DNA of 64,000 bases from Bactrocera neohumeralis (Eukaryota > Arthropoda > Insecta > Diptera > Tephritidae), in contig NC_065920.1 of NCBI RefSeq assembly GCF_024586455.1, forward strand, positions 69,782,821-69,846,820, in the 5' to 3' direction. This document shows, in pieces, positions 12,226 to 23,071 of the stretch (positions within the stretch are counted from its first letter, which is position 1; each line of letters opens with the position of its first letter). The notes beneath the pieces were generated by a model, which was given only the letters and a program-made list of their open reading frames with translations, was not told where the DNA came from and searched no databases. The position numbers were made by a program, and so were the translations under genes.

Positions 12226-12780
12226 ATATGCATTGATATATACATATATATATACCAACAGTCAAAGATGCATACAAAAACTCATATAGTATAACTACCA
12301 ACATTTAAATATACATACAAACATGCATACACATACATATGTACATGCGCATTAATATTTCTGTTTTATTTATACCGTCGGCAAGCGGATTTTCATGCCT
12401 TTTTTTGGCAGTCAAAATTCGAGTTTGCTTTTGCTTTGTGTTTATTCTTTGGATATACTTTATTTCTTTCGCAAACATTTTTCTTCTTCTTGCGCGTGTG
12501 TTCTTCGCTTTTCTTCTTTATTGTTAAGTTTAATTGGCATTTCTCCTTAACTCGCTAACAATTCTTATTATGTGGCTCTTCTTTTTGCAGATCTTAATTA
12601 AAAACGCGTTAAAATTTATTGGTTTAAAATTATGCTGATCAAATGATGTGCTGTTCTTAATAACGGAATAAAGTAGAGTTTGAGAATAATGAGTATTTGA
12701 ATTTTATATCGGTAATTAGTTCAAATTTGCGTAAAAATATAAAAATAATAATTAATTATCGGACTATTTTTTAGTGAAAA
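12226..12780. other. Non-coding stretch, no gene seen
   Basis: Contains a CATACATATGTACAT patch near 12325 and a T-rich tract with a 62-codon hydrophobic frame that I regard as chance. No splice-supported exon or domain. Confidence 0.4.
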
Positions 12781-12784
12781 ATGT

Positions 12785-14890
12785 TTAACTAAGTGGCAAC
12801 CCTAATCAGAGCAGGTCGTTATTAAAGCTGCTTCTTTCAATTTTGGAACAAAATTAAATTAATTGTTTAATATAATACACTTGTATATAAAAAAATTAAA
12901 AGAGCTAAGTTCGGCAACTCCAACACACAGTATATACGTTGATAAAGTGATAATCGAGATTTCATTATCCGTCATTTATATATTTTTCAAATACCGTATT
13001 TGTGCAAAGTTTTATTCCGCTATCATCATTGGTTCCTAATGTACTATATATTATACAGAAAAGGCATCAGATGGAATTCAAAATAGCGTTATATTGGAAA
13101 AAGGCGTGGTTGTGAACCGATTTCACCCATATTTCGTACATCTCATCAGGGTGTTACCGGTGAAGTAGTTCCTGAGGTATGGTTTTGGTCCAGTCGTTGT
13201 TAAAAAAGCTGCTTCTTCTGCCATTTCTTCCGTAAAATTTAGTGTTTCTGACGTTTTTTGTTACGGTTAACAAAATTTTCAATAATTTTTTTGGTTATAT
13301 AATTTTTAATTGTATATGGAAAAAAGGAAACCAAGCTATAAGTTTTCGAGATAAAAAAAACTTAGTGGCAACTCCCAAAAAAATTACGTCATAGTATGTG
13401 CGTTATAAAATTTCTGTAATTCTATATTTTTAAAACTGATTTTTATTTATTTTGTAATAAAGCTCAATTTTATATAAAGAAAATATAATAAAGAGGCAAC
13501 ACCAACGCAAAATATTTTAACTCTACTCGTTCTTATATATAACCCTATATCTGACTCTTTTAGTTTTAATTTAAAACAAAGTTCTTATTACTTTGTAATA
13601 TAAAAATTCAAAATGGCAACCCCAACACACAGTTATCGTTTTAAAGCGAAATATTTAATTAAACATCAGACCACTTTTTACTAAAAAAATGTGGGCAACC
13701 CTTACAGAAATAAAACTGTCTTTTTTTAATAATTTTTTTAATATAACTTACTTAAAAAAACAAAATCAAAACAAGTGTGGTAAGTATGCCGTTATAAAAG
13801 CTGTTTCAAAAAATTTTTATTGTTTTGTAAAAAGCTCAATTTTATATAAAGAAAATATAATAAAGTGGCAACACCAACGCAAAATATGTCGTTCTTAAAG
13901 CTACATACATACTTCTCATAATTTAAAACAAAGTTCTTATTACTTTGTAATATAGTTCAACTTTATTTTCGAAATATTTAACCAAGTGGCAAGCCCCTGC
14001 AGAAATAACGTCATTTTTTTAATATAATTCAATTTTGTAATTTATAATTCAAAATCAGAGCAGGGTTTAAAATATGTCATTAAAGTTTTTAAAAATATTC
14101 ACCACTTTTCAAAAAAAAAAAAAAATTAGAACAGGCTGGCAACCCTATCGTAAGGTATGTCTTTGTATAAACTGCTTCCTATAATAAAAAAAATCATATT
14201 ATTTTGTAAAATAATTAAACATTATATACAAAAAATTTAACAAAGTGGCAACCCCTGCACAAATTCCGTCATTTTCAAGCAGCAACAAAGATTTTCGAAA
14301 CAAAATTCAACTAATTTCGTGGTACAAGTCCATTTTATATTAAAAATTTATATAAAAATATTTTAAATTAAAAATTTATAAATTTATAACAGAGTGGTAA
14401 CTCTAGCACAAAAAAACGTCGCTGCTCCTTAAAATTAAAAAACAAAGAATATTCGCAATATTTAGTAAAATATATTTTTTATGAAAAATTTATAACTGAT
14501 TGGCAATGCCATCGCAAAATTTGTCATTGCTCCTTAAAATTAGGAAAAAGATATACATACATGCCATATTTTGTAAACTACTTCAATTTAATTTTTTTAA
14601 TTAAAAAAATTTAGCTGAGTGGCAACTACAACTCAAGGCATAAATATCACAATTCATAATTTTTCATTATAAATTATATTTCTTACAATTTGCTTTTTAG
14701 ATTTTTTTAATAAATTCCTGACAATACCTTAAAATATCTAAAATAATTAAATTAATAGTTGGCAACCCTGTATTAATGTTCAAATAATTGAGTTTTTATG
14801 ATGCTGTTAAAACTGTCAACTCTAATTTTAAACTCAAATTAGAATAATTTGTATAATTAAATTTTTGTTTCTAACATGTGGCAACGCTAA
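12785..14890 (+). repeat. GTGGCAAC array, about fifteen degenerate units
   Basis: AGTGGCAACNCC-like cores occur near 12791, 12912, 13364, 13492, 13612, 13692, 13864, 13985, 14136, 14245, 14392, 14500, 14619, 14758 and 14878, usually 80-170 bp apart. Extended words recur between units, such as AAAGTTCTTATTACTTTGTA (near 13577 and 13927) and TTTATATAAAGAAAATATAA (near 13470 and 13843). A piece of a dispersed dipteran repeat (GTGGTTGTGAACCGATTTCA, about 13107-13126) interrupts the array between 13050 and 13210. Confidence 0.8.
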
Positions 14891-15835
14891 ATTACAAACA
14901 TTTAAAAATTATAATTTTTTTCAATTTAAGAAATTGTACTAATTATTTAACATAAAAATACTACATTTTTCATTGGCTTTAAGAAATTTCTTGAACACTA
15001 AAATAATGTATATATAGAAATATAATATGTTTGTTTTCCAAACCATGAACAACAACAACAACAAAACCACTTAATTACGAACAATCAAGCTTTAAATTAA
15101 GCATGACACATTATTACAAGTCGCCAGCTGGCAAGCGAGCTGCTTAAAATGGCGCGGCGTAGAAAGCGAAAATCTGTCAACTGTATGTACATACTGCATA
15201 TCTATGCTATAATATGTCGTCGTTGAATAAATACCCTTTTTAAGGCTACACAACTTTATCAAATTAGAAATTCTTACAAACTCTTTAAGGTTGCCTTCTT
15301 TCAAGGTTCTAAATATGTTATCGCGCTGGTCGATATTTGTATTACTCCTAAGCGTTTACGCAATGAATTAGTGAGCAATTCGTACACTTGCAACAGAATG
15401 ATACAGTTATATGGTACTCTTAGAATTTCAATAACTGCAACAGAGAATTGTGAGTACAGCTGGTATTTTTGATTTGCACTACCCATACAGTAGAGAGCCT
15501 TCAAAGCGCTAGCAGCTTGGGAGGAAAAATTTGAGGGGGTTGTAAAAAAAAAAATACAAGATGGTGATAAGAAAGTTTTAGGAAAATGAGATGGTGATGA
15601 GATATTCTAGCATTACCACGATTCATACCCGAAACTTTAAAGTTGTGTAATGTGTTTAACCGATTAATAAGAAATATTTGAGATTTATCCTATTTGATGT
15701 AATGCCATGATGATTTCCAACAATTTGGATGCTCGATTCAAATTTTCATAGCTTCAAATAAGCTATCTCTGTCACTCTAGATAGTTGTCTCTGTGATAAA
15801 TCTTGCCAACATTATTTCTGCCCTAATAGCGTTTG
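14891..15835. other. Non-coding stretch, no gene seen
   Basis: AT-rich with a short CAACAACAAC tract near 15048. The stretch from about 15100 to 15500 is less AT-rich, with open frames of under 70 codons on the minus strand that lack domain similarity or splice context. Confidence 0.35.
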
Positions 15836-15839
15836 GCAA

Positions 15840-16300
15840 AAGTCCAATTTATTATATGCTATGTTCGTCACTCACCTATTCCCGTCCTGCTATATGGTGC
15901 AGAGTCTACGATGAAACATTTCTTCAGCAACCGATGAGTCGACGTTTCATTGTCCAAGATGCAAAATTCTGCATAAAATTTCATGTCTTTGAGCGCATTG
16001 TACATAGCAAGATATACGAATTTGCTTGTGATTTGCACTCGACCCATCTGAAATATGTTTCAGACAGCGGCTGCGCTTATCAAAAATCCAACGCTGGCAG
16101 CCTGGGAGGTGCTACTTCGCCTGGGGTTGTAGAATAAAGACATCATTTGTAAGGACCAGGATGGAGAAGGATTTCCTAGCTTGGAATATACAATTGGCGC
16201 CACGTGCGAAAAGAAGAAACGATGGCGAGCTGTTGCGAGACTCGGCTATAATCAAAATTTTGCGGTGTCTACGCCAATTAAGAAGAAGAAGAAGAAATAA
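15840..16300 (+). mobile_element. 3' end fragment of endonuclease-RT non-LTR element (family B)
   Basis: CCCGTCCTGCTATATGGTGC near 15883 encodes PVLLYGA, the conserved tail region found in the larger copy at 20818-21816. Near 16190-16235 the words TTGGCGCCACGTGCGAAAAG and CGAAACGATGG-like sequence match the WRHVAKRRNDW tail, followed by CTCGGCTATAATC and ACGCCAATTAAGAAGAAG. The last part is a short AAG tail typical of this family. Frame disruptions show it is dead, and the middle of the tail domain is missing or replaced. Confidence 0.7.
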
Positions 16301-16451
16301 ACAGCTGACAAGCCCACACTAATTGCCATATGTAGCGCAATCTTCTCAGAAATAAAAAAGTAACACTAAATCAGTAAAATTTTTCACAAGTATAAAAGAA
16401 ATAAAAATAATCTAGGAATTTTTTTTTTTGCATTTAAAATTGTTTAGTAAT

Positions 16452-16996
16452 AGGTTGTCAAAAAAGTCTTGCGGTATTTTCGCTAGTTGGCGCTGAAAGC
16501 GCGTAGTTCTAGTTTTATCGTCGTCGCATCGGGTCATGCTATACCTTTTTGGAAAGCTCATTTCACGCGCTAACACGTGTTTGATTGATTGTCGTTTCTT
16601 TTAAGTCGTTCGTGAGTTATAGCGTCGCAAACATGGAGCAAAATAAAGAGAAAATACGGCATATTTTGCAGTACTACTACGATAAAGGCAAAAATGCATC
16701 TCAAGCCGCCAATAAAATTTGTGCAGTTTATGGACCCGATACAGTTTCCATTTCCACCGCACAACGATGGTTTCAACGTTTTCGTTCTGGTGTAGAGGTG
16801 GTCGAAGATGCGCCACGCTCCGGAAGGCCTGTCGTCGAAAATTGCGATAAAATCGCTGAATTGGTCGAAAGAGACCGGCATGGTAGCAGCCATAGCATCG
16901 GTCAAGAGCTGGGCATGAGTCATCAAAAATACATTTCAATTTCAATAAAAAACAAAAAAATTCAATAAAAATACCGCAGTACTTTTTTGACAACCC
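16452..16996 (+). mobile_element. Internally deleted mariner element
   Basis: The ends form inverted repeats of about 28 bp: GGTTGTCAAAAAAGTCTTGC on the left and its near complement GCAGTACTTTTTTGACAACC on the right. TA lies just outside the left repeat and near the right one. The element is 545 bp against roughly 1.3 kb for a complete mariner. The 5' leader and first third of the transposase gene are kept and nearly everything between the helix-turn-helix domain and the right terminal repeat is lost. It cannot move itself but keeps both ends a transposase would need. Confidence 0.85.
16633..16968 (+). pseudogene. Mariner transposase, DNA-binding half only
   Basis: An open frame of 111 codons begins MEQNKEKIRHILQYYYDKGK and continues through a typical mariner N-terminal region: the first helix-turn-helix at about residues 10-60, the linker motif SGRPV at about residue 75 and the second helix-turn-helix at about 80-105 (HSIGQELGMSH). 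It then runs into 3' untranslated-like sequence and stops after eleven foreign residues. The whole catalytic DD[E/D] domain is gone. No stop or frameshift breaks the retained part. The product, if made, could bind terminal repeats but not cut DNA. Confidence 0.8.
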
Positions 16997-17624
16997 ATTA
17001 TTAAAAAAAATCATATTTCTTATGTTAAATTATGTGTATGCCGGTAAAAGCCTTGCCACTGCTGCTTCCACTTCAGTCAAACAGCCAATTATCCAACTTC
17101 GTTGCACAAAGCCGAAGTGCAACGCGTACACACAAGTCCACACATGCGTACAATAGCGTTTAAATGAAGAAAACGAAATGAAATGAAGCCATAGAAAGAG
17201 TAACTACTTTTATTATTCAAGATATGTTGCTAGGTTTGAGTGTGTGTGTGATGAAAAAAAGTTAATACACAACATAAAAATGTATGTATTTAATTGTATA
17301 AAAATATGAATGCACATACTGTTGCACAACATGCCAGTCGCCTACACAGCAGCTTTCTCTCCGAGCAGCAAGCACCGCGGCTTACATATTATGCAGCGCT
17401 TGACTATAAGCAGTCTTTGTTATAGAAAAATGCAGAGGCTTCTTTATTCTTATATGCTATATACACATACATACATATACAGAAAACTATGTATAAATAT
17501 GCAAATAGCATTTACTCAACCATCAAAAGGATATTAAAATGTATACATGCATTCGCACAATATCCTTTATGGTATTATAAAAGCAAATTTCCTGTATTTG
17601 AAAGAAAATTTCAAAACAACTTGT
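16997..17624. other. Non-coding stretch, no gene seen
   Basis: Includes a short GTGTGTGTG tract near 17239 and CATACATACATATAC near 17466. Short open frames here have no recognisable content. Confidence 0.4.
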
Positions 17625-18535
17625 AAGGGGTTTTCGTATAGCGATGATATGATTTTTAAGTGTCGTTTCGACCTCTTTGACCAAGACAAAGAACGGCTCG
17701 AAGTAAGGAAAATATTGCCGCCGTTCCGGCCAGTATTGCTGAAGACCGCAATTTGTCGATTACAAGACTTTTAAGAATTGGGACTGTCTCAAATCATAAC
17801 AATAAACCATAAAAAGAATTTAGACTTGTATTCTTCTAATTGTATTCACATAATTGTTCTCACTCAGGAACTGATGCCTTTGAACCACCATAAACGAATT
17901 TGCCAATTTTTCCTTCGAACAACTTGAAAACGATAACGATTTTTTAAAAAATCATCCTCTCCGATGAAGCTAGCTTTCATCTGAGTGGTGCGGTAAATAA
18001 ATTAAACCGTCGCTTCTGGTGCGAAGAAAACCCACAAATAATTCGTGAACAATCATTACAGTCACCTAAATTGACAATATGGTTTGGTTTTCGGTCTGGG
18101 GGAATCATCGGTCCATACTTCTTTCGAAATTAAGCTGATGACACCGGAGTGCAGTATAGATCGCTGATAACCAACTTTTTATGGCCGCAATTATAAAAAA
18201 TTTATCTTGAAAACATCACCTTCCAAAAGGACGGGGTTGCATGCCACACACAGCACACGTAACAATCGAATTATTACGAGAAAAGTTCGGAGATTCGATT
18301 ATTTGAAGAAATTGTAACAGTGAATGACCTCCAAGCAATTGTGATCTAACACCATCAGACTACTTCTTGAGGGTTTAGTTTAAGTCACTCAGACACTCTT
18401 CAAGCTTTAGAAATCAATATTGAAAGTCTTTTTATGACATACGACTTGATCAGGCAACTGGACCGCAGAAATTGTTCTCTATTTCATTGAATAGTACAGG
18501 TTCAATGGAATATTGTCGTAATGACTTCAGCCAAC
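17625..18535 (+). pseudogene. Tc1/mariner-superfamily transposase remnant (family T, largest copy)
   Basis: Piecewise translation gives landmarks of a DDE transposase. SDEASFHLSGAVNKLNRRFW near 17960 carries the first catalytic aspartate. It is followed by ENPQII, LTIWFGFRSGGIIGPYFF near 18070-18130 and FQKDGVACHT near 18225, which carries the second aspartate. A PSDYFL-like stretch near 18355 corresponds to the third catalytic position. Several frameshifts and stops separate these blocks. Three other fragments of the same family lie at 32760-32930, 38370-38650 and 60215-60545. Confidence 0.75.
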
Positions 18536-19012
18536 TACATTAGATCTTAGCGAAATGAACGAATCTTATGACGATTTTATAACTCGCCTACATACGACAG
18601 TCGGTTATAAGTAACCAGAACGAACCCGGAGTTTTATCCAGCCAAGGAGTATCAACTCCGAACCATTCTTTAGAAATGTTTTGTGCCGCTTTTTCAAAAA
18701 AAAGGTGGTTATAAAATTTCAAAGAAAGTAGACTTCATTTAATTCAATAGAGCAGGTTAAAATGAGTCTGGCCGCATATAAATATATTGAGACTGGTAAG
18801 TGAGTTTCTTCGCGGAATCGCCAATGACGAAGTTATAACTCTAATTGAAAACAATTAATGATACATCGTCAACGCTGTAGACTACCTTTTAAGGACGTAC
18901 TATTATTTAAGCTCCTTTTGCTGTTTGGGATCCACTCAACGTGAATAAAAGCTCGCCTGGACTGTGGTTGTAGATAATATGCCGACTTATGATAGAAAAA
19001 TAGTCTGCTGAT
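18536..19012. other. Non-coding stretch, no gene seen
   Basis: No open frame of note. A tract with AATGACGAAGTTATAACTCT near 18823 could be more transposon debris, but I cannot assign it. Confidence 0.3.
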
Positions 19013-19029
19013 AATATCAATTAATCCAT

Positions 19030-19132
19030 GCAACCCTCATAATATCAATTGGACTAATTGATCTCCAATTGATATTATCAGGGTTGCGTTTTGTTTAAGT
19101 TAACATATAATTGGAGATCAATTAATCCAATT
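19030..19132. repeat. Near-perfect hairpin plus overlapping fold-back
   Basis: Positions 19030-19052 and 19065-19087 are inverted repeats of 23 nt with one mismatch and a 12 nt loop. A second inverted copy of the 19049-19076 segment, ATAATTGGAGATCAATTAAT, lies at 19107-19132. The region can therefore fold in two competing ways. The arms carry GGGTTGC. No function can be read directly; it may be the remains of a fold-back element. Confidence 0.8.
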
Positions 19133-19149
19133 AAGTGGACAGTGGCAGG

Positions 19150-19291
19150 ACTAGCTTGTCTATATATATCTTTATATTTAATATATTGTCCGCTTATTAG
19201 ATTTTCCTTAATAAGCAGCAATGGCCAATATGCATGGTTAATGGAGATGTCCGCTTAATAGAGCGTCAGTTTAAAAGAGCTTTCACTGTAA
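19150..19291 (-). mobile_element. One end of a pogo/Tigger-like element
   Basis: Read on the minus strand from 19291 this begins TACAGTGAAAGCTC, then ACGCTCTATTAAGCGGACAT and, further in, TCTAATAAGCGGACAATATA. CAGTGAAA ends followed by repeated TAAGCGGACA words are typical of pogo/Tigger terminal regions. I did not find the matching other end, so only an end fragment is called. Confidence 0.5.
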
Positions 19292-19680
19292 TTTCGAAGT
19301 ATATGTAAGTTTACAAAAATTAATCATACACGTATGTATGTATATTAGGCCGAGCTTCATATCCTACTAGGCTTCCATCGCTGTTAATACACACACAAAC
19401 TAAAATTTTACATATTCGAAATCCACTTATATGTTTAAAATTAGACGGCGCTTATCCAAAGGTCTCCATTGTTGAAAAATTTTCTGTCGTACTTTTGTTC
19501 AGCGCGATTTCGAACCCACGATCCATTAGGCGAATGTCATGAACTTTAATCACCCGCATACGTTCCCTAAATTTACTAACCATATCAGTAAAATTACCTT
19601 TCATAAAAATATAAGCAATTTAATGGAACCAAATATGCTTCAGGCATGACCCATTAATATTATTATGCCAAATTTTACGG
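19292..19680. other. Upstream sequence of the first nested gene
   Basis: Mostly ordinary AT-rich sequence. On the minus strand around 19511-19530 it contains GTGGGTTCGAAATC, which resembles a polymerase III B box, without a convincing tRNA fold. No gene seen. Confidence 0.35.
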
Positions 19681-19688
19681 TATAAAAT
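19681..19688 (+). promoter_or_regulatory. TATA box of first nested gene
   Basis: TATAAAAT lies 66 bp upstream of the chosen ATG at 19747. That would place transcription start near 19711 and give a 5' leader of about 35 nt. The position fits a TATA-driven small secreted-protein gene. This is inferred from spacing only. Confidence 0.5.
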
Positions 19689-19746
19689 CTTTAAATTGGC
19701 GATTTCTTGCCATTATTCGCCTTTTCGAATTCATGCATTGAAGAAA

Positions 19747-20311
19747 ATGTTCGTCACTAGTCGTCTACTCGCCAAGATTTGCGCATTAGTTTTCGCACTT
19801 TATATAATTATATGTGAAGGTGGGCAAGAGGACGCTTGGAATTGCTTAGAGCCCCGATGTTGCTCTATTGACTTTAGCAAAATGGTGGTAACGGTGGATT
19901 TCTTATGTAAGTACGGAAACTAAACTACAAAAAAAAACATTTTTCTATTATTTTATTTTTGTAAACGCAGTGTATGCGTGTGGTGAAAAGGTGGATAATG
20001 AGTGGACGTATAGTTTGTTTTTGGACACCGGCGAAGAGATGGACTACATTGCCTATCATCCATATCAGGCGTTGGACGAGACACAATACTGTGGTGAAAT
20101 TTGCGAGAAAATCTTGGTTTGCATAAAATCACACGCATTCAAAGTGTCCGGGGATATGGGCGGTTCCGCCGAGTGGTGTTTCCAGGGAAATGTTGATGTG
20201 AATAACGATACTATATATAAAGAAGAAAATATTTGTTTGACCTTCCACGAAGATGTCGTTGATATACCAAGTAACGTGGTGACTTTCCTTTCAAGTTCAA
20301 ATATTTGGTAA
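19747..20311 (+). CDS. Small cysteine-rich secreted protein, nested gene 1 (166 aa)
   Basis: Two exons, 19747-19906 and 19971-20311, are separated by a 64 nt GTAAGT...CGCAG intron that splits a leucine codon after its first base. The chosen ATG (AAAAATG context) gives a signal peptide: basic start MFVTSRLLAK, hydrophobic core CALVFALYIIIC, likely cleavage near residue 22. The mature part has nine cysteines: WNC, a CC pair, YAC, QYC, EIC, LVC, EWC and NIC. There is one N-glycosylation site (NDT). A longer frame starting at 19696 is open, but would bury the signal peptide. Every cysteine, the SIDFSKM block and the LDET-YC block are shared with the gene at 23072-23649. I do not recognise the family, and the odd cysteine number suggests one free or intermolecular cysteine. 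It lies antisense inside the 51 kb intron. Confidence 0.9.
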
Positions 20312-20419
20312 AATGTGGCCAGTACAGTAAATATTTTTAACGTTGCGGAGAGTAAATATATGATTTGTAAAAGTCTTTGCATAAGATATTTTTTTCGCAG
20401 CAAAGGTGGAATTTTAGAC

Positions 20420-20438
20420 AATAAAATATCAAAATAAA
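20420..20438 (+). terminator. Polyadenylation signals of nested gene 1
   Basis: AATAAA occurs at 20420-20425 and again at 20433-20438, about 110-125 nt after the TAA stop. This gives a short 3' untranslated region. Confidence 0.55.
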
Positions 20439-20482
20439 CGAAAAGTTATTTCTGCTTTATATTGGAACGGATGTCTTTAAAC

Positions 20483-20700
20483 AGGAATCACATCTATTAT
20501 ATTGCGCTCTCTTACCCTTTTCCACTATAACTCTCTCTATATCAAAGCTTTCTCGCTCTTTTTTGCTATCGTCTGCTCTCACCTTTTGGAAGAGAAGAAT
20601 CACAAATATTATATTGTGCTCTCAATTACTCTAAACTTTCCTTTTCAAAGCTTTCTCTTTCTTTTCTGCTATCGTTTCTTCTCTTCTCACTTCTTTTTTT
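20483..20700 (+). repeat. CT-rich 113 bp tandem duplication
   Basis: AATCACATCTATTATATTG near 20485 recurs as AATCACAAATATTATATTG near 20598. Each is followed by a GCTCTC word, CAAAGCTTTCTC and TGCTATCGT in the same order. The plus strand is strongly pyrimidine-biased. It lies just past the polyadenylation signal of nested gene 1. Confidence 0.75.
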
Positions 20701-20788
20701 CTCTATAATTTTCTATACCCATTTTCTTTCCACAATTTTCATTGCGTAAAAGTTTCATATTAGTTTCAGAAATTATAGAAATATTTTA

Positions 20789-22068
20789 TTCTTCTTTTTA
20801 ATTGGCGTATACACCGCTTACGCGATTATAGCCGAGTTAACAACAGCGCGCCAGTCGTTTCTTCTTTTCGCTACGTGGCGCCAGTTGGATATTCCAAGCG
20901 AAGCCAGGCCCTTCTCCACTTGGTCCTTCCAACGGAGTGGAGGTCTTCCTCTTCCTCTGCCTCCCCCGGCGGGTACTGCGTCGAATACTTTCAGAGCTGG
21001 AGTGTTTTCATCCATCCGGACAACATGACCTAGCCAGCGTAGCCGCTGCCTTTTAATTCGCTGAACTATGTCAATGTCGTCGTATATCTCGTACAGCTCA
21101 TCGTTCCATCGAATGTGATATTCGCCGTGGCCAATGCGCAAAGGACCATAAATCTTTCGCAGAATTTTTCTCTCGAAAACTCGTAACGTCGACTCATCGG
21201 TTGCTGTCATCGCCCAAGCCTCTGCACCATATAGCAGGACGGGAATTATGAGCGACTTATAGAGTTTAGCTTTTGTTCGTCGAGAGAGGACTTTACTTTT
21301 CAATTGCCTACTCAGTCCGAAGTAGCACCTGTTGGCAAGAGCAATCCTGTGTTGGATTTCCAGGCTGACATTGTTGGTGGTGTTAATACTGGTTCCTAAG
21401 TAGACGAAATTATCTACAACTTCAAAGTTATGACTGTCAACAGTGACGTGAGAGCCAAGTCGCGAGAGCGACGACTGTTTGTTTGATGACAGGAGATATT
21501 TCGTTTTGCCCTCGTTCACTGCCAGACCCATTTTCTGTGCTTCCTTGTCCAGCCTGGAGAAAGCAGAACTAACGGCGCGGGTGTTGAGGCCGATGATATC
21601 AACTTCTTCATGGTCGGGAGCGTCTGCTCCATCGTCATCGATTGGGGAATCGGGTTCTCCTTCTCCCGGTGTTGTGCGTTCACTGCCATTCAGCAGACTG
21701 GAGAAGTGTTCCCTCCATAATTTAAGTATGCTCTGGGCATCAGTGACTAGATCACCTTTGGGGGTTCTACAAGAGTATGCTCCGGTCTTGAAACCTTCTG
21801 TAAGCCGCCTCAGTTTTTATACCTTCTTTGCCCACCCTGGCGTTAAAATTGCCAAGCACGATTTTGACATCGTTGACATGTTTCGCCTTCTCACATTAGC
21901 TCGCCTTCGAACGGATGTTCTTAGGCTACCCAGAGGATACTTGGTCAAAGACCGGAAGTAGTGAGCTGCTTGAGCCATGTGTAAAAGAATCGTTTCCGGC
22001 CACTCCCAAGTGAATGGCGATCAGAGAACTTTCCTCACTTGCGTGAACTTCTACACATGACTCCATCC
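20789..22068 (-). mobile_element. Internally deleted endonuclease-RT non-LTR element (family B)
   Basis: This is the most complete copy of family B. Its 5' part (about 22068 down to 21870) matches the fragments at 37258-37560 and 50488-50775, including CTCAAGCAGCTCAC and GACCAAGTATCCTCTGGGTA-like words. It then encodes VKIVLGNFNARVGKEG near 21867-21825, an endonuclease motif with Asn where GDFNAR is usual. The 3' end is CTCGGCTATAATCGCGTAAG followed by an AT-rich AAAAGAAGAA tail. Most of the endonuclease and the whole reverse-transcriptase palm are missing, so the element is not autonomous. Confidence 0.8.
20818..21816 (-). pseudogene. Family B ORF with reverse-transcriptase core deleted in frame
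   Basis: A frame of 332 codons stays open from 21816 to the TAA at 20818. The start is a linker that normally follows the endonuclease (WREHFSSLLNG near 21715). At about 21600 the sequence jumps from PDHEEV to DIIGLNTRAV. In intact relatives these two are separated by the reverse-transcriptase fingers and palm, with the second just after the YADD active site. The remainder is the conserved tail, including MGLAVNEGKTKYLLSS, VDNFVYLGTSI, PVLLYGAEAW, RWLGHVVRMD and GRGRPPLRW. The deletion preserved the frame and no stop has appeared since, which suggests a young event. Without the active site it cannot copy RNA. Confidence 0.8.
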
Positions 22069-22499
22069 TGGTGGTTTTTTGTAGCAGCCGTATAAAGAAC
22101 TGAAACTGTCATGGTTTGTTGTGGATCGATAAGTACTACGGAAGCTCTAAATGTTGGAAAAAAAATGTTCGAAAGGGATTTTCTAAACCTTTCGATGCTA
22201 TTAAAGATCAGCGACTTCTCTAAGATTCGTCGCAGATTCATCTAGGTATATAATGGTTATCATTTCATGACATCAGTCGCAAAATTTTTTTCATTTGAAA
22301 TTCTTAGGCTTGGCTCACCCTATTGTACATATATATTTAATCTTACTATATCTCAATTTCTCCCAGACCATCTCTTTTTAATTATTTTAACTTTTAGTTA
22401 AGTCTTGCTACCAAAAAGTACCAATTTCTTCTTGAAAAGGGTTGCTTTGAGCGTCACCAATTTTTTTTGCCCCATTTGCTTAACGATCCACCACGTACA
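22069..22499. other. Non-coding stretch with a solo MITE end
   Basis: GGCTCACCCTA at about 22312-22322 matches the right end of the MITE at 10888-11260, but I found no partner end within 400 bp to the left. The rest is unremarkable AT-rich sequence. Confidence 0.4.
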
Positions 22500-22670
22500 C
22501 TGGGGGAGGTATCGATATTGAGGCTGCAGAGTTTGTTCGCATCAAGCGCAGGCATCCTAACTACTCCTCTTGGGGATAGCAACTAAACTTCCTCTGGTAT
22601 CGCAAAGGACCAAATTGGTCTATGCGCGGCATATTGGCTTTCTATACTAACCTAACCTAATCTAAATGTA
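22500..22670 (+). mobile_element. Non-LTR retrotransposon 3' end fragment
   Basis: GACCAAATTGGTCTATGCGC near 22609 is followed by GGCATATTGGC and by the terminal CTAACCTAACCTAATC. CTAACC repeats closing a fragment are also seen at the ends of family A copies at about 53545 and 61770. No coding part is preserved. Confidence 0.45.
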
Positions 22671-23071
22671 TTTGAAAGCTCAATTTTATTATCTAATTTT
22701 CGTGTTGAAATTCTGAAGCATCGATCCATAAAATCTTAAGATATATGATATTTTGATAGTTTTCTGGAAAGTGAGATTAAGTTACTGACAAAATTTCACA
22801 TTTTTGACATTTCGACAGACCGTATTACATACCGTTTTATTAAGAGATGAAATCAAACATCACACCCTCAACTAAAAATAGATATATATATATATAGATG
22901 TAAGCATTTTAAATATTCAATATTTTTTATATTAAATTTTAAGTGCCGGAACAAAGTTGCCACTAATTTGAATTGTCATGCTTTTTTGCAAGCTTTTTCA
23001 TTGGTATTTTACACGCCACAAGCAATGCGTATTATTTATTTATGTTACTTCCTCACTTGAACATCTTAGAA

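Noticed and set aside
7780..15000. CRISPR array
   Set aside because: The repeats are degenerate, spacing is uneven, the host is eukaryotic and no cas genes occur.
19500..19560. tRNA gene
   Set aside because: The T-arm word is present but its stem does not pair and no anticodon arm or acceptor stem was found.
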